A stretch of DNA of 64,000 nucleotides, taken from assembly GCF_014892575.1 (NCBI RefSeq), contig NZ_JADBGI010000003.1, positions 1 to 64,000 of the forward strand, given 5' to 3'. Below the pieces are notes generated by a model. That model saw nothing but the letters and a program-made list of their open reading frames with translations, was not told where the DNA came from and ran no database searches. Source of the stretch: Nocardiopsis coralli. GTDB taxonomy: Bacteria; Actinomycetota; Actinomycetes; Streptosporangiales; Streptosporangiaceae. A program made the position numbers and the translations under genes. This document shows positions 43,331 through 52,102 of the stretch, in pieces; position 1 is the stretch's first letter; each line of letters begins with the position of its first letter.

Positions 43331-44622
43331 CGGTCCACGCCTCCCATCACCGGGTCGATACTGGCCACGGCGGCGATCACGTCGGCGACCGTCCCGCCCT
43401 CGCACATGGCCGCGACGGCCTGCAGGTGCGTGAAGGAGGGGTCGCGGAAGTGCACGCGGTAGGGGCGGGTGCCGCCGTCGCTGACCGCGTGGCAGCCCAG
43501 TTCGCCCTTGGCGCTCTCGACCGCCGAGTAGGCCTGGCCCTCGGGGACCCGGAACCCCTCGGTGACCAGCTTGAAGTGGTGGATGAGCGCCTCCATCGAG
43601 CCGCTCATGATGTGCGCGATGTGGTCGGGCGAGTTCCCGAGGCCGTCGGAGCCGAGCGCGAGCTTGGCGGGCCACCCGATCTTGGCGTCCTCGATCATCA
43701 CGGGCCCGGGCGTGAGCTTGTCCAGGCACTGCTCGATGATCTTGAGGCTCTCGTCCATCTCGGCCACACGCACGCGGTAGCGGGCGTAGACGTCGCCGCC
43801 GTCGGAGACGGGGACGTCGAAGTCGTACCCCTCGTAACCGCAGTAGGGCTGCGCCTTGCGCAGGTCCCATCCCAGGCCGGAGGCGCGCACCATCGGGCCG
43901 GTCACGCCCAGGGCCATGCAGCCGGCCAGGTTGAGGTGGGCCACGTCCTGGGTGCGGGCGAGGTAGATGGGGTTCTCGTCGAGGAGCTTGCGCATGACCT
44001 TGATGCGCTGCGGCATGACCTTGAGCAGCTCCTTGATCTTGCCGACCGCACCGGGCGGAAGATCCTGGGCCACACCTCCGGGCCGCACGTAGGCGTGGTT
44101 CATCCGCAGGCCCGTGATGAGCTCGAGGATGTCCAGGCACAGTTCGCGCTCACGGAACCCGTTGGTCATCATCGTGGTCGCGCCGAGCTCCATGCCGAAG
44201 GTCGCCATGGCCACGAAGTGCGACGCCATCCGGTTGATCTCCATGACCAGGACCCGGATGACGTTGGCGCGGTCGGGGATGCGGTCGGTGATGTCGAGCA
44301 GCTTCTCGACCGCGAGGCAGTACGCCGTCTCGTTGAAGAGCGGCGTCAGGTAGTCCATGCGGGTCACGAACGTGGTCCCCTGGGTCCACGTCCGGAACTC
44401 CATGTTCTTCTCGATGCCGGTGTGCAGGTAGCCGATCCCGACCCTGGCCTCGGTGCAGGTCTCCCCGTCGAGGGTGAGGATCAGGCGGAGCACGCCGTGC
44501 GTGGAGGGGTGCTGGGGGCCCATGTTGACGACGAGGCGCTCGGCGCTGGTGGCCTGTGCCTTCTCGATCACGTCGTCCCAGTCCCCGCCGGAGGCGTCGA
44601 TGTAGTCCTCGGTGGTGGTCAC
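43327..44622 (-). CDS. nuoD: NADH-quinone oxidoreductase subunit D
   Basis: The 49-kDa-type subunit that forms the quinone site with NuoB (431 residues). [20 protein letters not shown] has the conserved His loop; [19 protein letters not shown] and the C-terminal [11 protein letters not shown] complete the family pattern. The GTG at 44622 has GGAGG 9 nt upstream and leaves a 49-bp gap to nuoC. Confidence 0.97.
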   Translation of the reverse strand: MTTTEDYIDASGGDWDDVIEKAQATSAERLVVNMGPQHPSTHGVLRLILTLDGETCTEARVGIGYLHTGIEKNMEFRTWTQGTTFVTRMDYLTPLFNETAYCLAVEKLLDITDRIPDRANVIRVLVMEINRMASHFVAMATFGMELGATTMMTNGFRERELCLDILELITGLRMNHAYVRPGGVAQDLPPGAVGKIKELLKVMPQRIKVMRKLLDENPIYLARTQDVAHLNLAGCMALGVTGPMVRASGLGWDLRKAQPYCGYEGYDFDVPVSDGGDVYARYRVRVAEMDESLKIIEQCLDKLTPGPVMIEDAKIGWPAKLALGSDGLGNSPDHIAHIMSGSMEALIHHFKLVTEGFRVPEGQAYSAVESAKGELGCHAVSDGGTRPYRVHFRDPSFTHLQAVAAMCEGGTVADVIAAVASIDPVMGGVDR

Positions 44623-44671
44623 GCCGGGGTGCCTCCCTTCTGGCCGGATGCGGTGCTGGTGGTCGGTCGGG

Positions 44672-45412
44672 TCACTGGTAGGACCTCCGATCGTCCGGCG
44701 GGGGCACGGTCGCGCCCCGGTACTCCACGGGGACACCGCCCAGGGGGTAGTCCTTGCGCTGGGGATGGCCGTGCCAGTCGTCGGGCATCTGGATCCGGGT
44801 GAGGGCGGGGTGGCCGTCGAAGACGATCCCGAAGAAGTCCCAGGCCTCGCGCTCGTGCCAGTCGTTGGTCGGGTAGACCGACACGATCGAGGGCACGTGC
44901 GGGTCGGCGTCGGGGGCGGTCGTCTGCACCCGGATCGCGCTGTTGTGGGTGATCGAGCGGAAGTGGTAGACCGCCTTCAGCTCGCGCCCCTCGTGGTCGG
45001 GGAAGTGCACGCCGCTGACGCCGGTGCACAGCTCGTAACGCAGTGCGGGGTCGTCGCGCAGCACCCTGACCAGCTCGAGGAGGGCCTCGCGCCGCACGTG
45101 GAAGGTCATCTCCCCATGGGCGACCTCCACCCGTTCCACCGCGTCGCCGCGCTCGCCGAGGCCGGCCTCCAATGCGTCGGCGACCCGGTCGTAGTCGGCG
45201 GTGCGCGGGTCGTCGGGGTCGGCGAAGGGGCGGGTGCTCGCGACGGGAGCGCTCCCCCGCACCTGGAGCCCGCCGTAACCGGACGTGTCGCCGGTCGTGT
45301 TCGCCCCGAACATGCCGGTGCGCTTGACGGGCGCGGCCAGGCGTTCGCGTCCCTGGACGGCGGGCAGTTCCTCGGCCTGCTCGTCGCGGTCGCGCTCGTA
45401 CTCGTTGCTCAT
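44672..45412 (-). CDS. nuoC: NADH-quinone oxidoreductase subunit C
   Basis: The 30-kDa-type subunit (246 residues). Signature block: [20 protein letters not shown], then [20 protein letters not shown]. An N-terminal charged segment of about 60 residues precedes the core. ATG at 45412, 2 nt after the nuoB stop. NuoC and NuoD are separate here, unlike the fused NuoCD of E. coli. Confidence 0.96.
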   Translation of the reverse strand: MSNEYERDRDEQAEELPAVQGRERLAAPVKRTGMFGANTTGDTSGYGGLQVRGSAPVASTRPFADPDDPRTADYDRVADALEAGLGERGDAVERVEVAHGEMTFHVRREALLELVRVLRDDPALRYELCTGVSGVHFPDHEGRELKAVYHFRSITHNSAIRVQTTAPDADPHVPSIVSVYPTNDWHEREAWDFFGIVFDGHPALTRIQMPDDWHGHPQRKDYPLGGVPVEYRGATVPPPDDRRSYQ

Positions 45413-45414
45413 GT

Positions 45415-45960
45415 TCAGTCCTTGTCCACGAGCGGGAGCGAACGGCGCAGCATCCGCTCCTCGGTCTCGGCGATCTCCTGCTCGCGGTGGGCGCCGAGCT
45501 TGGTGTTCTGCACCTTGTCGTGCAGCTTGACCACGGCGTCCAGGAGCATCTCGGGACGGGGCGGACAGCCCGGCAGGTACATGTCCACGGGCACGATGTG
45601 GTCGACGCCCTGGACGATCGCGTAGTTGTTGAACATGCCGCCGCTGGAGGCGCACACGCCCATCGCGATGACCCACTTGGGTTCGGGCATCTGGTCGTAG
45701 ATCTGGCGCAGGACGGGGGCCATCTTCTGGCTGACCCGGCCGGCGACGATCATGAGGTCGGCCTGGCGGGGTGTGGCGCCGAACTTCTCCATGCCGAAGC
45801 GGGCGATGTCGTAGTCGGGGCCGCCGGCGGACATCATCTCGATGGCGCAGCAGGCCAGACCGAACGTCGCGGGCCACATCGAGCTCTTGCGGGCCAACCC
45901 AACGACCTGTTCGACGGTCGTGAGCGCGTACCCGGCGGGCAGTTTCTCTTCGAGTCCCAT
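45415..45960 (-). CDS. nuoB: NADH-quinone oxidoreductase subunit B
   Basis: Carries cluster N2, the last electron carrier before quinone (181 residues). Cluster ligands: [22 protein letters not shown] and [14 protein letters not shown] at 45960 with GGAGGAGG just upstream; 58 bp after nuoA. Confidence 0.97.
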   Translation of the reverse strand: MGLEEKLPAGYALTTVEQVVGLARKSSMWPATFGLACCAIEMMSAGGPDYDIARFGMEKFGATPRQADLMIVAGRVSQKMAPVLRQIYDQMPEPKWVIAMGVCASSGGMFNNYAIVQGVDHIVPVDMYLPGCPPRPEMLLDAVVKLHDKVQNTKLGAHREQEIAETEERMLRRSLPLVDKD

Positions 45961-46018
45961 CAGCGGTCCTCCTCCGGGCCGGTCTGGGGGTGTGTGCCTC
46001 GGATCGTGGGTGCGTCGG

Positions 46019-46378
46019 TCAGTCCCATTCGAGGCCTCCGCGGCGCCACTCGTAGGCGTAGGCGATGGAGACGTTCACCAGGAAGAGCACGATCGCGATC
46101 AGGCCGAACCAGCCCAGGGCATCGAAATGCACGGCCCACGGGATGAGGAAGATGATCTCGATGTCGAAGATGATGAACATCATCGCCGTCATGTAGTACT
46201 TCACGGTGAACCGGCCGCCGCCCGCCGGCTGGGGGGTGGGCTCGATGCCGCACTCGTAGGACTGCATCTTGGCGCGGTTGTAGCGCTTCGGCCCGAGGAG
46301 GGCCCCGGCGACCATCGACACGACCACGAAGGCGGCGCCGATACCGCCGAGCACGAACAGCGGTGTGTACAGCTCCAC
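46019..46378 (-). CDS. nuoA: NADH-quinone oxidoreductase subunit A
   Basis: A three-helix membrane subunit (119 residues), first gene of the 14-gene complex I operon. The conserved loop [18 protein letters not shown] and acidic residues in [11 protein letters not shown]-type helices are seen. GTG start with GAAGGAGG upstream. A degenerate Rex-type palindrome (46425-46442) lies 47 nt before the start, suggesting NADH/NAD+-responsive control. Confidence 0.96.
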   Translation of the reverse strand: MELYTPLFVLGGIGAAFVVVSMVAGALLGPKRYNRAKMQSYECGIEPTPQPAGGGRFTVKYYMTAMMFIIFDIEIIFLIPWAVHFDALGWFGLIAIVLFLVNVSIAYAYEWRRGGLEWD

Positions 46379-46424
46379 CGTCAGCCTCCTTCGGACAGGC
46401 GCTCGCCCGAGGGCCTCGGAGCGC

Positions 46425-46442
46425 TTGTGATTGCGTTCACTT
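46425..46442. promoter_or_regulatory. Candidate Rex operator upstream of nuoA
   Basis: On the minus strand AGTGAACGCAATCACA matches the Streptomyces Rex consensus TGTGAACGCGTTCACA at 13 of 16 positions, with correct half-site spacing. It lies 47-64 nt before the nuoA start. Rex represses respiratory genes when NADH is low relative to NAD+; binding here is inferred. Confidence 0.6.
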
Positions 46443-46526
46443 GCACGGGTTCTTCTCTGATTCGTCCCGTCGGCGACTGGGGCCCGGGGCGGGTGCGGCC
46501 CGCCCCGGGAACGGACGCGGCTCGGC

Positions 46527-47831
46527 TCAGGCGGCCGGCGCGATCTTCGAGAGGCCGTTGATGACGCGGTCCATCGCGTCCCCGTTGTCCGGCTCGGTGA
46601 GGTTGGCCATCATCTTGAGGCCGAACTTCATGAGGGTGCGCTGGCGCAGGCCGTACTTGGTCGCGTACTTCATGAAGTCGGGCTGGCCGATCACCTTCAC
46701 GAAGTAGCGGCCGAGCGTGTAGTAACCGCCGTAGGTCTGGCGCAGCACCTCGGGGTAGCGCAGGAGCGCACGCTCGCGGGTCTGCTGCGTCGGGCGCCCG
46801 TGCGCCTGCACGACCACGTCGGCGGCGATGCGGCCCGCCTCCATGGCGTAGGCGATGCCCTCGCCGTTGAAGGGGTTGACCATGCCGCCGGCGTCGCCGA
46901 CGAGCATGAGGCCGCGCGCGTAGTGCGGCACCCGGTTGAAGCCCATGGGCAGGGCGGCGCCCCGCACCTTGCCGCGCTGGTTCTCCTCGGTGAACCCCCA
47001 CTCCTCGGGCATGGACTCGGTCCAGCGGCGCAGGAGCTTGCGGTAGTCCACGTCCTGGAAGGAGGCGGTGGAGTTGAGGATGCCCAGACCGACGTTGCTG
47101 GTGCCGTCGCCGACGCCGAAGACCCAGCCGTAGCCGGGGAGCAGCACGTCCTTGTCGCCGCTGCGGTCCCACAGCTCCAGCCACGCCTCGAGGAAGTCGT
47201 CGTCGTGCCGCGGACTGTCGAAGTAGGTGCGCACGGCCACGCCCATCGGACGGTCGTCGCGCTTGCGGATGCCCATGGCCACGGACAGGCGGGAGGAGTT
47301 GCCGTCGGCGGCGATCACGAGCGGGGCGCGGAAGCTCACCGGCTCGCGGTCGGCGTTCTTGGCGTTCACGCCGATGATGCGGTTGCTGCGCTCATCGATG
47401 ACGGGGCCCGTGACGTTGGTGCGCTCCAGGAGCTTGGCCCCGGCGTGCACAGCGCGGTCGACCAGGATCTGGTCGAAGTCGTAGCGGGTGCGCACGAGGC
47501 CGAAACCCGGGTATTCGCCCAGGTCGGGCCAGGGGAGCTCAAGGCGGGCCCCGGATCCGACCAGGCGCAGGCCGTGGTTCTTGACCCAGCCCTCGTCCTC
47601 GAACGTGACGCCCATGGCGGTGAGCTGCTTGACGGCCCTCGGGGTCAGTCCGTCGCCGCAGACCTTCTCGCGGGGGAAGGAGGTCTTCTCCAGCAGGAGG
47701 ACGTCCATCCCGGCCTGGGCCAGGTAGTAGGCGGTCGTGGCGCCGGAGGGGCCGGCCCCGACGACGATGGCGTCGGCGTCGTATGCGATCCGTTCCCGGC
47801 CTCTGGGAGCGGAGGTGGCTGTCTCACTCAC
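46527..47831 (-). CDS. Geranylgeranyl-reductase-family menaquinone reductase
   Basis: An FAD-dependent oxidoreductase (434 residues) of the geranylgeranyl reductase family. FAD-binding loop: VVGAGPSGATTAYYLAQ; active-site region: EKVCGDGLTPRAVKQL; second FAD motif: GLMLVGDAGGMVNPFNGEGI. In mycobacteria the related MenJ saturates one isoprene unit of menaquinone; the position between menG and nuoA-N supports that role here. The GTG at 47831 gives VSETATSAPRGRERI and has GAGGA upstream; a longer open frame upstream would cross the Rex site and promoter. It is 148 bp from nuoA, with a Rex-type site before each gene. Confidence 0.88.
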   Translation of the reverse strand: MSETATSAPRGRERIAYDADAIVVGAGPSGATTAYYLAQAGMDVLLLEKTSFPREKVCGDGLTPRAVKQLTAMGVTFEDEGWVKNHGLRLVGSGARLELPWPDLGEYPGFGLVRTRYDFDQILVDRAVHAGAKLLERTNVTGPVIDERSNRIIGVNAKNADREPVSFRAPLVIAADGNSSRLSVAMGIRKRDDRPMGVAVRTYFDSPRHDDDFLEAWLELWDRSGDKDVLLPGYGWVFGVGDGTSNVGLGILNSTASFQDVDYRKLLRRWTESMPEEWGFTEENQRGKVRGAALPMGFNRVPHYARGLMLVGDAGGMVNPFNGEGIAYAMEAGRIAADVVVQAHGRPTQQTRERALLRYPEVLRQTYGGYYTLGRYFVKVIGQPDFMKYATKYGLRQRTLMKFGLKMMANLTEPDNGDAMDRVINGLSKIAPAA

Positions 47832-47970
47832 GGGTTTGGTCCTCGGCTGCTCGCGGGGATGCTGCGCGGCGGCCCGCTGCGGGGTGACGGGCGTACCACT
47901 CGGGGTGCTGTATCCGGTTGGGGACGTTCGGCATGTCCGACATGGGAAGTATGGGCCACGTCTCTGAGTC

Positions 47971-47988
47971 TTGTGAAGGACTTCACAA
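47971..47988. promoter_or_regulatory. Near-perfect Rex operator upstream of the menaquinone reductase
   Basis: TTGTGAA-GGAC-TTCACAA is a perfect 7-bp inverted repeat with a 4-bp spacer, matching the Rex consensus TTGTGAA-N4-TTCACAA exactly. It lies 140 nt before the reductase start. A possible -35 box (TTCACA) sits inside it, as expected for a repressor site. Confidence 0.8.
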
Positions 47989-48180
47989 AGCTCTTTTCCG
48001 AAGTCTAGACCACTCCTGACCCACAAAGCGAACCCCAGGGGGTATGAAGAACGCGCTATACACAATCTCCCCATCGGCCACTGTTGCTCTCATCAGGAAC
48101 GAATCCGCCATTACGGGACAGACATGCAGCTCAGGTTTGTTTCAGGCGCATCGGGCCACACGCGGCCACCCCCGGAGACA

Positions 48181-48214
48181 CAAAAACCCCGAGGAAGGGG
48201 GTCTTCCTCGGGGT
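48181..48214 (-). terminator. Terminator of menG
   Basis: A 12-bp stem ACCCCGAGGAAG / CTTCCTCGGGGT (48186-48197 with 48203-48214) is followed on the minus strand by TTTTTG, about 96 nt after the menG stop. Confidence 0.9.
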
Positions 48215-48309
48215 GTGCGGGCCTTTCGGCCCATCGACCCTCGCGCACCGCGTGAGGGCTTTATGTTTTTCTATGCACGCTCATGCATGAATGCGTGCGA
48301 TGTCGGGTT

Positions 48310-49020
48310 TTACTGGTCGCGGAAGCCCCGGTGCATGGCCACGATCCCGGTGGACAGGTTGCGCCAGGCGACGCGGGACCATCCGGCCCCCTGCAGACGT
48401 CGTGCCAGCTCGGGCTGTTTGGGCCAGGCCATGATCGACTCGGACAGGTAGTCGTAGGACTCCCCGCGCCCGGACACGAAACCCGCGATCTTGGGCAGCG
48501 CGCCCATCAGGTAGGTGGCGTAGAGCTTGTCGACGAACTCCACGGGGATGTGACTGAACTCGCAGATGACCATGCGCCCGCCGGGCTTGGTCACGCGGTG
48601 CAGCTCGCGCAGGGCCTGGTCGACGTCGGCGACGTTGCGCAGGCCGAAGGAGATCGTGACGGCGTCGAAGGTCTCGTCGGCGAAGGGCAGATGGAGGGCG
48701 TCGCCGGCCACGAAGGTCACACCCGCTCGGGAGGCGCCGCCGCGGCGCTCCACCCCGGTGCGGAGCATGCCGAGCGAGAAGTCGCAGGCGATCACCCGGG
48801 CGCCCCCGGCCGCGATGGACTCCGAGGAGGTTCCGGTCCCCGCGGCCAGATCGAGGACCAGCTCGCCGCTCTGCGCGTCGACCGCGTTGACCACGGACTT
48901 GCGCCAGAGGCGGTCCTGGCCGAGCGAGATGACGTCGTTGACGAGGTCGTAGTTCTCAGCGATGCCGTCGAACATCGCCGCGACGTCCTGGGGCTTCTTG
49001 TCGAGCTTGGCGCGGGTCAT
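48310..49020 (-). CDS. menG: Demethylmenaquinone methyltransferase
   Basis: The SAM-dependent C-methyltransferase (236 residues) that completes menaquinone. Methyltransferase motif [18 protein letters not shown]; UbiE/MenG family blocks: [20 protein letters not shown], then RLWRK, and [38 protein letters not shown] at 49020. Transcribed in the same direction as the reductase and nuo genes, but ends in its own terminator. No other menaquinone ring genes are in the window. Confidence 0.95.
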   Translation of the reverse strand: MTRAKLDKKPQDVAAMFDGIAENYDLVNDVISLGQDRLWRKSVVNAVDAQSGELVLDLAAGTGTSSESIAAGGARVIACDFSLGMLRTGVERRGGASRAGVTFVAGDALHLPFADETFDAVTISFGLRNVADVDQALRELHRVTKPGGRMVICEFSHIPVEFVDKLYATYLMGALPKIAGFVSGRGESYDYLSESIMAWPKQPELARRLQGAGWSRVAWRNLSTGIVAMHRGFRDQ

Positions 49021-49198
49021 GGACCAAGACTAAAGGGCCCTTGCGCGCGCCCCGACCCCGCCCGCCCGTCCGTGAGCGGGGCGGGGCGGCGGGAACGGGA
49101 AGCGGCCGGGCGACCCGCCCTTTTCCCGCATATCCGGAACCGAACAACTCAGCACGCACGGGTCCCACGGGAAACCGATCCCGTCTCACCCAACATTT

Positions 49199-49231
49199 CT
49201 TGGCCAATACACCTTGGCCAAGGAATCTTGG
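49199..49231. promoter_or_regulatory. Repeated palindromes before the ArsR gene
   Basis: The palindrome TTGGCCAA occurs twice, at 49200-49207 and 49214-49221, 14 bp apart inside the direct repeat CTTGGCCAA, and overlaps a second inverted repeat CCAAG-N4-CTTGG (49218-49231). All lie 18-50 nt before the ArsR start, fitting an autoregulatory operator. Confidence 0.6.
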
Positions 49232-49248
49232 GCCTCTACCGTCAGGGC

Positions 49249-49911
49249 ATGGACGAATCGATCCCCCGTTCCTCCGTCCCCTCCCCCGAGCCCTCCCCCG
49301 AGCCCTTCTCCGACGCGCTCGTGCTCGACGCCCGCTCACTGCGCGGAATCGCCCACCCGTTGCGGTGGCGGATCCTCACCCTTCTGCAGCGGCGCGGACC
49401 GTTGACCGGAAAATCCGTCTCCGAAGCACTGGGCCGCACCTCGGCCTCGGTCAGTTACCACCTGCGCCAGTTGCATGCCTACGGCTTCATCGCCGAGGAC
49501 CCCGAACTGGGCACGAGCCGGGAACGCTGGTGGCGGGCCCCGCACGCCGGCATCCGGTTCCCCGAACACCTGGACACCGACGCACCCGAGCTCGCAACGG
49601 CCACCCGCGCCACCATGGCCGTGATGTGGGGCGAGCGCCTCACCGCCGCGGTGGAAGCGTGGTCGGCCCAGCCCGAGGAGTGGCGCGACGCCCAGGGGAT
49701 GGCCGACCGCCTGACCCAGCTCACCGCCGAGGAGTCGGCCGCACTGCGCGAGGAGCTGCGCCAGGTGCTCGACCGGTACCACCGTGCGCCGGGCCCGGAG
49801 GCCGACACCGAGGCGCCCGGCAGCCGTGTCGTGCAGGTCCAGCTCGCGCTCTTCCCGAGTCCGCACCCCGCCGACCAGCGCCCCTCCGAGCCCGACGGAC
49901 AGGAACGGTGA
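49249..49911 (+). CDS. ArsR-family winged-helix regulator
   Basis: A regulator (220 residues) with a winged helix-turn-helix: RSLRGIAHPLRWRILTLLQR, then GPLTGKSVSEALGRTSASVS, then YHLRQLHAYGFIAEDPE. The classical metal-binding CxC motif is missing, so it is of the metal-independent type. The C-terminal about 110 residues are a helical effector-like domain (ERLTAAVEAWSAQPEEWRDA). Its stop overlaps the GTG of an MFS transporter, so the two are co-transcribed and the regulator probably controls the pump. ATG at 49249. Confidence 0.85.
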   Translation: MDESIPRSSVPSPEPSPEPFSDALVLDARSLRGIAHPLRWRILTLLQRRGPLTGKSVSEALGRTSASVSYHLRQLHAYGFIAEDPELGTSRERWWRAPHAGIRFPEHLDTDAPELATATRATMAVMWGERLTAAVEAWSAQPEEWRDAQGMADRLTQLTAEESAALREELRQVLDRYHRAPGPEADTEAPGSRVVQVQLALFPSPHPADQRPSEPDGQER

Positions 49912-51224
49912 GGCCCCGGCCCGTGCTCGGGCTGGTCGCGGCCCAGAGCCTCGCCTACATGGGCACCCGCCTGGCGATGATCGCGCTGCCCTGGTTCGTG
50001 CTCCAGACGACCGGGAGCCCCGCCCACATGGGTGTGGTCACCGCCGTGGAGATGGGCGCCTACGGGGTGGCCCGGCTGCTCGGCGGGCCGGTCATGGACC
50101 GGATCGGGCACCGCACCGTGGGGGTGTGGGCCGACGCCGTGGCCGCGCTCGCGCTGCTCGGTGTTCCGCTGCTGCACACCGCCGACCTGCTGTCCTTCCC
50201 GGTGCTCCTGGTGCTGGTGCTCCTCGTCGGCCTGTCCACCGGGCCCGCGGAGGCGGCCAAGGTGTCGCTGACCCCGTTCGCGGCCGAGGCCTCCGGGACC
50301 CCGGTGGAGCGGGTCGCGGGGCTCACCGGCACGGTCGAGCGGCTCTCCTCGACCGTCGGCCCGGTGGTGGCCGGCGCGATCGTCGCGGCCGCCGGGGTGG
50401 TGCCCGCCTTCCTCCTCAACGCCGGGCTCATGCTCGGCGCCTCGCTGGTCCTGCTGCTCCTCGTCCCGCGTGAACGCCCGGGCGTGGACGACCGGGAGGA
50501 CCCCGAGGCCGGGGCGGGGTACCTGGAACGCCTGCGCACCGGGTGGACCGCGGTGTGGGGCGACGTGCCGCTGCGTGTGGTGGCGGCGGTCCTGCTGGTC
50601 ACCAACGTCATCGACATGACCGTGATGGCGGTGATCCTGCCGGTGTGGGTGGACGCCGGGGGCCACGGGCCGGAGACGGTCGGGTTCATCGCCGGCGTCA
50701 TGGGCGCCACGGCGATCGCGGGTTCGGCGCTCGCCGCCTGGGTGGGGCACCGGCTGCCGCGGGTGGCGGTGTTCGTCACCGCCCTGCTGATCACCGGGGC
50801 ACCGCGCCTGCTCGTGCTCACCCTCGACGTCCCGCTGTGGACCGTGCTCGTGGTGTGGGGCGTGAGCGGGTTCGGTAGCGGCTTCCTCAACCCGATCCTG
50901 TCCGTGGTGATCCTGGAACGCCTGCCCCGCCACGTGGTCGGGCGCGGGATGTCGATGATGGGCGCGTTGACCCGGCTGGGTATCCCGCTCGGAACCCCCG
51001 TGCTGGGCGCCCTGGTGGGGCTGGTGGGGGCCGCCCCGGTCCTGGTGGCCTCGGCGGCGGTCTACCTGCTGGTCGCGTCGGTCCCGGTGCACCGCCGCAT
51101 CAGGGCCGGGATCCGGCGCCCCTCGCCCGAGGACACCGACGGCGACGGCACCCCCGGTGAGGGCGAGGACCCCGGGAACGACGAAGGCCCGGCCGGACCA
51201 CCGCGGGTCGGCCGGGCCGGGTGA
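49908..51224 (+). CDS. MFS transporter, ArsR-linked
   Basis: A 12-helix major facilitator (438 residues) of the type encoded downstream of ArsR regulators. LGLVAAQSLAYMGTRLAMIA at the N terminus; motif-A-like GGPVMDRIGHRTVGVW; acidic linker ERPGVDDREDPEAGAGYLER between the halves; acidic hydrophilic tail. GTG start overlaps the ArsR stop (GTGA). Substrate unknown; efflux is likely. A terminator hairpin overlaps the last 13 codons. Confidence 0.85.
   Translation: MRPRPVLGLVAAQSLAYMGTRLAMIALPWFVLQTTGSPAHMGVVTAVEMGAYGVARLLGGPVMDRIGHRTVGVWADAVAALALLGVPLLHTADLLSFPVLLVLVLLVGLSTGPAEAAKVSLTPFAAEASGTPVERVAGLTGTVERLSSTVGPVVAGAIVAAAGVVPAFLLNAGLMLGASLVLLLLVPRERPGVDDREDPEAGAGYLERLRTGWTAVWGDVPLRVVAAVLLVTNVIDMTVMAVILPVWVDAGGHGPETVGFIAGVMGATAIAGSALAAWVGHRLPRVAVFVTALLITGAPRLLVLTLDVPLWTVLVVWGVSGFGSGFLNPILSVVILERLPRHVVGRGMSMMGALTRLGIPLGTPVLGALVGLVGAAPVLVASAAVYLLVASVPVHRRIRAGIRRPSPEDTDGDGTPGEGEDPGNDEGPAGPPRVGRAG
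51186..51218. terminator. Shared terminator inside the 3' end of the MFS gene
   Basis: A 10-bp GC-only stem GGCCCGGCCG / CGGCCGGGCC (51186-51195 with 51209-51218) lies before the MFS stop codon and 26 bp after the stop of the convergent gene at 51244. It has no U-run but would serve both convergent transcripts. Confidence 0.55.
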
Positions 51225-51243
51225 GGCTCCGTGGGAAAGGGGC

Positions 51244-51702
51244 TCAGGCGTCCTTCGCCTCGGCCTCGGGCGCCTTCTCGGGCCGGAGGCGGGGCCGTTC
51301 CCCGGCCTCGTCCTCCGAGTCCGTCCGAGCGCTCTCGTCGCCGCCGGCGGGCTCCTGGGCGGCCTCGGCGGGGTCGGTGCCCTCGGCGGCGGGCCGGTCG
51401 TCGGTGGCGTACCCGTCGGCCTGCTGGGGCTCCTCCGCGGCCTCCTGCAGGTGGTCCTCGCGCGAGGCGGCGTCCTCGAGGCGGTCGCCCAGGCGGTTGC
51501 CCCGGCGCTGCTCGCTGCGCTCGACGATGTTCTGCGAGATCTGGTCGCGCCACTTGGACAGCAGCACGTAGGAGGCCAGGCCGCTGATGACCCAGGCCAG
51601 GATCAGTGCGATCCACGAACGGGCGCCGAAGAGGTAGACGATCCCGAACGCACCCGCGAAGAGCCCGAGTCGGGCCGCGGTGTAGGTCAGCCAGCTACGC
51701 AT
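51244..51702 (-). CDS. DUF4229 family membrane protein
   Basis: A small membrane protein (152 residues) with two hydrophobic N-terminal helices (TAARLGLFAGAFGIVYLFGA, WIALILAWVISGLASYVLLS), then the conserved WRDQISQNIVERSEQRRGNR and an acidic, disordered tail. Matches actinobacterial DUF4229 by layout; function unknown. Often found near menaquinone and bldC-region genes, as here. ATG at 51702 with GAGG upstream. Convergent with the MFS gene. Confidence 0.82.
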   Translation of the reverse strand: MRSWLTYTAARLGLFAGAFGIVYLFGARSWIALILAWVISGLASYVLLSKWRDQISQNIVERSEQRRGNRLGDRLEDAASREDHLQEAAEEPQQADGYATDDRPAAEGTDPAEAAQEPAGGDESARTDSEDEAGERPRLRPEKAPEAEAKDA

Positions 51703-52102
51703 CAAAAAGCCTCACAACAGACGATTGCCTGGACTAGATTGGTCGCCACGCCCCTGAAGTGCCTCGTGGTCGGCTCCGCGGGCCGTGTCCCGGTTCCGCA
51801 GTGGCGCCCTGATGTCCTCCAACCAGGTTAAGGGGAGGTCGCCGACGCACGGCACCAGGTCGGGGTGGTCTGGGTCGCAGCGGTGTGCGCGGCGGAAACG
51901 GTTCTGGATTCACAAAGACATGGGATGTTTTCAATCCCGACAGCCGGGACGAGAACATCACGTTCCGGTCACATATCCCGTACTCCTCCCCCCATCACCG
52001 CAATTTCTCCGAAAACTAGGGAGGAAACGGACCGACTCGTGCACACTAGGGGATCAAACGCCCGCCTCCCTCAGACTCCAAGGCGGGCACGATTGGGGGA
52101 AT
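51703..52102. other. Intergenic region before bldC with a strong hairpin
   Basis: This 400-bp stretch lies between the DUF4229 gene and bldC. No gene is seen. It is less GC-rich than its surroundings and holds a two-part hairpin (listed separately). Actinomycete bldC genes commonly have long leaders, so most of it may be 5' UTR and promoter. Confidence 0.55.
51924..51959. ncRNA. Strong two-part hairpin upstream of bldC
   Basis: Outer stem GATGTTTTC / GAGAACATC (51924-51932 with 51951-51959, one G-U wobble) encloses an inner stem TCCCG / CGGGA with a 5-nt loop. It is 144 nt before the bldC start. No U-run follows on either strand, so it is not a standard terminator; a structured leader element, protein-binding site or small RNA are the options. 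Confidence 0.5.

Larger units (their letters stand above)
47832..48309. other. Regulatory intergenic region between menG and the reductase gene
   Basis: This 478-bp stretch holds no gene. It contains the Rex-type palindrome near its reductase side, a menG terminator, and an AT-richer patch near 48257-48300 with a nested palindrome (GCACGC-TCATGCATGA-AT-GCGTGC, 48275-48298). A -35-like TTCACA (inside the Rex site) and CATACT 18 bp further on the minus strand would make a promoter for the reductase gene. Confidence 0.6.

Noticed and set aside
42542-44140. Longer upstream start for nuoE through the nuoD region
   Set aside because: The upstream part is in the shadow of nuoD; GTG at 43330 overlaps the nuoD stop and gives the family N terminus.
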